Assembly: GCA_019155205.2 (NCBI GenBank)
Contig: JAHNZQ020000227.1
Span: 1,890,864 to 1,900,971, forward strand
Reading direction: 5' to 3'
Source of the DNA: Gracilaria vermiculophylla
Lineage: Eukaryota > Rhodophyta > Florideophyceae > Gracilariales > Gracilariaceae
Length of the DNA stretch: 10,108 nucleotides
Below are positions 7,850 to 10,108 of this stretch, piece by piece. The notes beneath the pieces were generated by a model that had not been told where the DNA came from, ran no database searches, and was given only the letters and a program-made list of their open reading frames with translations. Position numbers and translations under genes: made by a program. Every line of letters starts with the position of its first letter. Positions within the stretch are counted from its first letter, which is position 1.

Positions 7850-8185
7850 TGATGGTACCGGTGTGCCATTATTGACGTTACTGATGGGCGTTGAATGGCT
7901 TCCACACATGCTTACCACTCCTTAGCATACGTTTTTAATGCCCCGCTTTCAATTTTTGCCGTTCGTACTATGACGCGAAACTAAATTAATAAGCTATTGC
8001 AAAACTTGTGGCTCACATTAAAGATTATCAGCCGCATATGCATGAGCCCTTATTGCTCGTTATTTCTGGTAGCTGTTATTAATCCTCGATTCTGTGACAG
8101 GGAGTTTGTTTACAAAGTCAACGGTACATTCTTACGTTCTAGTCCACACATTCTTTGTGTGGTCTGTATAGCTCGACTATTTCCA
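7850..8185 (+). repeat. further degenerate copies of the repeat family
   Basis: At 7850-7975, TTTGATGGTACCGGTGTGCC... GTTGAATGGCTTCC and later GCCCCGCTTTCAAT... ACTATGACG align with unit 1 at 1719-1850. At 8119-8180, ACGGTACATTCTTACGTTCT... TCTGTATAGCTCG aligns with 7764-7830 (TACGTTCTCC... TCTGTATAGCTTG). The 94-codon frame at 7997-8281 lies over this DNA and is probably not a gene. Confidence 0.55.
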
Positions 8186-8191
8186 TACACA

Positions 8192-8197
8192 TATAAC
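8192..8197 (+). promoter_or_regulatory. TATA box of the small gene at 8247
   Basis: TATAAC lies 55 bases ahead of the ATG at 8247, so transcription starting about 30 bases downstream would leave a short leader of some 25 bases. A perfect 7-bp inverted repeat (8144-8150 with 8156-8162) sits 30 bases upstream. Confidence 0.4.
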
Positions 8198-8246
8198 GGA
8201 TCTCAGGACAATTGCGAGAAGTCTGTTCTGGTCACCGCCTACCACC

Positions 8247-8663
8247 ATGCCCGTCAAACGCAAGCTCACCCCGTGCTTTGAGCCTTCCCAGCCCCCGCGC
8301 TCACCGCCGCGTTTCGTGCTCAATCCTTCCGTAGTTCGCGCGACACCCTCTCCAGCCCCACCCGTGTTACACTCGTCCAGCCCTATTGATCTTACCACAC
8401 TGGACACCCCAGAGGCACCTACGCCCTAGTCGCCGCCGGCACCGCTCACGCCGTCCGATAATATGCAGAGTCCAAGCATCCCCGCAGCTCCGTTCTTGGC
8501 CACAGTGTGCGATTCCTGCCTTGAAAACACGCCGTTTAACGAGGAATCCTTCGATTATCGCCGCGGGTACCACGATGGCTATCTGGAAGGCATGTTCCGC
8601 ATTCGTGAACTTTTGCATATCATGGTTCTTCGTGGTGGAGACATAAGTACCGGAAGGTTTTAA
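8247..8663 (+). CDS. small Pro-rich protein, frame interrupted by one TAG
   Basis: The ATG is in a strong Kozak context (CCACCATGC). Codons 1-60 encode a basic start (PVKRK), many Ser/Thr-Pro sites and SSSPIDLTTLD (residues 43-53), which looks like a SUMO-interaction motif (IDLT with Ser and Asp neighbours). Codon 61 is TAG (8427-8429). The same frame then stays open for 77 codons: another Pro-rich stretch, CDSC (88-91) and a Tyr/Gly/Arg-rich probable helix (about 104-128), ending at TAA 8661-8663. An AATAAA follows 17 bases later. The frame is GC-richer than its surroundings and similar in style on both sides of the TAG. It could therefore be a recent pseudogene, a stop-readthrough gene or two adjacent products; an internal ATG at 8463 would allow separate translation of the second half. 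I recognise no family. A viral or transposon origin is possible but not shown. Confidence 0.5.
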
Positions 8664-8680
8664 GTCATAGCGTTCTATCC

Positions 8681-8686
8681 AATAAA
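8681..8686 (+). terminator. AATAAA poly(A) signal of the 8247 gene
   Basis: The hexamer starts 18 bases after the TAA, and a T-rich tract follows from about 8690 to 8745, as expected for a cleavage site. Confidence 0.65.
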
Positions 8687-8715
8687 CATGCATTTTGCTA
8701 TTTCATTTTCATAAA

Positions 8716-8721
8716 TTTATT
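8716..8721 (-). terminator. AATAAA poly(A) signal, minus strand
   Basis: Read on the minus strand this is AATAAA, 113 bases beyond the TAA at 8834-8836. It would end the minus-strand transcript coming from 10002, with a 3' end overlapping that of the plus-strand gene at 8247. Confidence 0.45.
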
Positions 8722-8833
8722 CTCTTGTTTTTCCTTTGTTTTGCACCTCTGCTTTCCAATTTTGTTCTTCCATGACTCCTAAACCGCCACTCTGCATGCA
8801 ATGTGCGCCTCCTGCAAATTTCTTTACCCTGCT

Positions 8834-9214
8834 TTAGACCCATTGTGTGGCAAAAAGGAACGGAATGTCCATGCGATCCCTCCTTGGTGTAAAGTGCACT
8901 ATGTAATGTTCACCCTGCGATTCCCTGTTGAAAAAAGATTGTGTTTCGAAAATAAAAAGACGCACTGCTGGAATATGTCCATACTGACCAATATCGAGGG
9001 GATAGAAAAAGTAAAAGAAATGCGGTATAGAGGACCATTGTGTTCCTGGGCGAATGCGACGGGCGAGCATTGCCAGAAGGCGCAAATCACATTCGCTAAG
9101 AAAGGCGCGGCGAACATGGCGAAAACCAAGGCATAAGTGAAACAGTGTCCACCTTATGTCTGTTGAAAACAGATGAGCTATTTGCGCTATACCCTCTTGT
9201 GACACAGGGCGCAC
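8834..9214 (-). CDS. possible last exon or frameshifted tail of the retropepsin-like gene
   Basis: This minus-strand frame is open for 126 codons and overlaps the end of the upstream frame (stop 9187) by 28 bases in another phase. Its residues look protein-like (AFLSECDLRLLAMLARRIRPGT, then an aromatic-rich stretch), but match no family I know. It has no credible ATG start, so it is more likely joined to the upstream frame by a short intron (a good acceptor, TTTTCAACAG, lies at about 9173-9164) or split from it by a frameshift. The minus AATAAA at 8716 favours this strand. A plus-strand frame with an ATG (8801-9136, 111 codons, Lys/Cys-rich) covers nearly the same bases and is the main alternative. 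Confidence 0.35.
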   Translation of the reverse strand: MRPVSQEGIAQIAHLFSTDIRWTLFHLCLGFRHVRRAFLSECDLRLLAMLARRIRPGTQWSSIPHFFYFFYPLDIGQYGHIPAVRLFIFETQSFFNRESQGEHYIVHFTPRRDRMDIPFLFATQWV

Positions 9215-10002
9215 AGTTCACCATTTGAACTTTCAACAATGTCTTCTGCGATGGCGTAGCGCAACGGAGGTGGAAGAAGACACTCTTTGATGTGCAGACC
9301 TCCAACAGGCTCAGTACACAAACTACTTGACGACACCAACGTCGAATAATCAACACGTACTGGGAACACGTCCTGGTCGGCACTTGCCGCTACACCAGCT
9401 GGCCCACTGCCTTTCGGGCGTTGCTCTTCTTCACCATCTCCAGCTGCCAATACAAGTGCTATATTGCGGGTTTTTGTGTTCCTGTGATGAAGCACGGAAC
9501 AGCGCATATACACCGCCTGTCGAGAGTATCGATTGTGAAGAGAATGTAAATTGGCTCGCAAGCGATTTGCCTGCTCCACAGTACATGGTGTACACACTAT
9601 GGACTGCAAGGAAGGCCATTTCGCCGACGGGTCTAAGGCTTCCGATGGAAACACATGGAACTCGTTTCTAATCGGGACCAGGTAAGTAACATGCGTTTCG
9701 ACGCTGGCAAAGTACTTCACGAAATCGCTCTCCCGGTTTGCCTCCGAAGACCTATTGTCTAATTCTGTGGGATGACCTTCATGTTCTGCCTCACGGAGTG
9801 CATCATGGGTGTTAAGACCTGAGCCTCCACTCACACGTCCTTGCACAATCTGTTTCTGTTTATAGTAAAGAGACACCTTTTGCATGCTTAAGTCAGTACA
9901 GGCCTGAAGCTTTTCCAAGGGTGGAGAACCAATTATCCAATGAAATGGTGGGTCCTCAATAACTAAAGGTAGGAAGTCCAAAGCGTCGGTGTTTTCGGAA
10001 TG
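9187..10002 (-). CDS. retropepsin-like C-terminal half plus unknown region
   Basis: The minus-strand frame is open for 271 codons after a TAG at 10003-10005. That TAG also fits a 3' splice site, with a T-rich run ahead of it, so this may be an internal exon. Near the start, PPFHWIIGSPPLEKL (IIG at 9936-9928) followed by QKVSLYYKQKQIV matches the second conserved block of retrotransposon aspartic proteases (hydrophobic-I-G-x-P-x-L). The catalytic Asp-Ser/Thr-Gly block would lie upstream and is not in the window. The remaining 220 residues have no domain I recognise; they include an acidic stretch (GDGEEEQ) and end with a CxxC (CALC). The frame is intact, unlike the relic at 5936-6598. It may be a younger Ty3/gypsy pol fragment or a domesticated protease gene. 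No ATG is usable as an obvious start. Confidence 0.5.
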   Translation of the reverse strand, partial: HSENTDALDFLPLVIEDPPFHWIIGSPPLEKLQACTDLSMQKVSLYYKQKQIVQGRVSGGSGLNTHDALREAEHEGHPTELDNRSSEANRESDFVKYFASVETHVTYLVPIRNEFHVFPSEALDPSAKWPSLQSIVCTPCTVEQANRLRANLHSLHNRYSRQAVYMRCSVLHHRNTKTRNIALVLAAGDGEEEQRPKGSGPAGVAASADQDVFPVRVDYSTLVSSSSLCTEPVGGLHIKECLLPPPLRYAIAEDIVESSNGELCALCHKRV

Positions 10003-10108
10003 CTAGTTTGACAATCAAAAGAGAAAGAATTAAAATGGACGGATATCGACTCTTAAAACCCACTTTTGAATGAATCAATTTCCATTAAAATATTTTCACA
10101 CATTCAAC

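Noticed and set aside
8801..9136. 111-codon plus frame with ATG and Lys-rich end
   Set aside because: It could be real, but there is no TATA box or following poly(A) signal, and the minus strand has an AATAAA and continuity with the retropepsin-like frame.

Overview
The window looks like nuclear DNA of a eukaryote, most likely an alga or another protist. It shows TATA boxes 30-170 bases ahead of start codons, a Kozak-type start, AATAAA poly(A) signals, a SHAQKYF-class MYB protein (a class typical of plants, algae, amoebae and oomycetes), Ty3/gypsy-type retrotransposon debris and long gene-poor stretches. I cannot name the lineage. No rRNA, tRNA or CRISPR array was recognised.

Layout. 1-167: possible 3' end of a gene cut by the left edge. 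168-1150: AT- and pyrimidine-rich, no convincing gene. 1221-1616: five copies of ACCAAGCGC. 1665-2167: two tandem, diverged copies of a repeat of about 252 bp. 2300-5720: an abruptly GC- and CpG-rich block. It holds a Pro/Ser-coding CCG-repeat tract (2510-2854), the best-supported gene of the window (SHAQKYF-class MYB protein, minus strand, 3180-4256, own TATA box at 4411-4420) and a divergent plus-strand region (4549-5704) that may be an intron-split gene ending at an AATAAA at 5859. 5936-6598: minus-strand relic of a Ty3/gypsy polymerase (end of RT plus RNase H), held in one frame but broken by several stops. 6640-8185: further diverged copies of the repeat family seen at 1665-2167, some open in frame for up to 217 codons. 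8192-8686: a compact plus-strand unit with TATA box, Kozak ATG, Pro-rich frame with a SUMO-interaction-like motif, one in-frame TAG, a second conserved-looking half and AATAAA. 8716-10002: minus-strand unit converging on it, with a 272-codon frame that begins inside what looks like the C-terminal half of a retropepsin, a second frame (8834-9214) and its own AATAAA at 8716-8721.

How it fits together. The GC-rich block looks like a gene island with a divergent promoter region between the MYB gene and its neighbour. It is flanked on both sides by the same diverged repeat family and by retroelement remains. The polymerase relic and the protease-containing frame lie on the same strand in PR-RT-RNase H order but about 3.4 kb apart, with repeats and the small plus-strand gene between them. 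This suggests either nested insertions or two separate elements.
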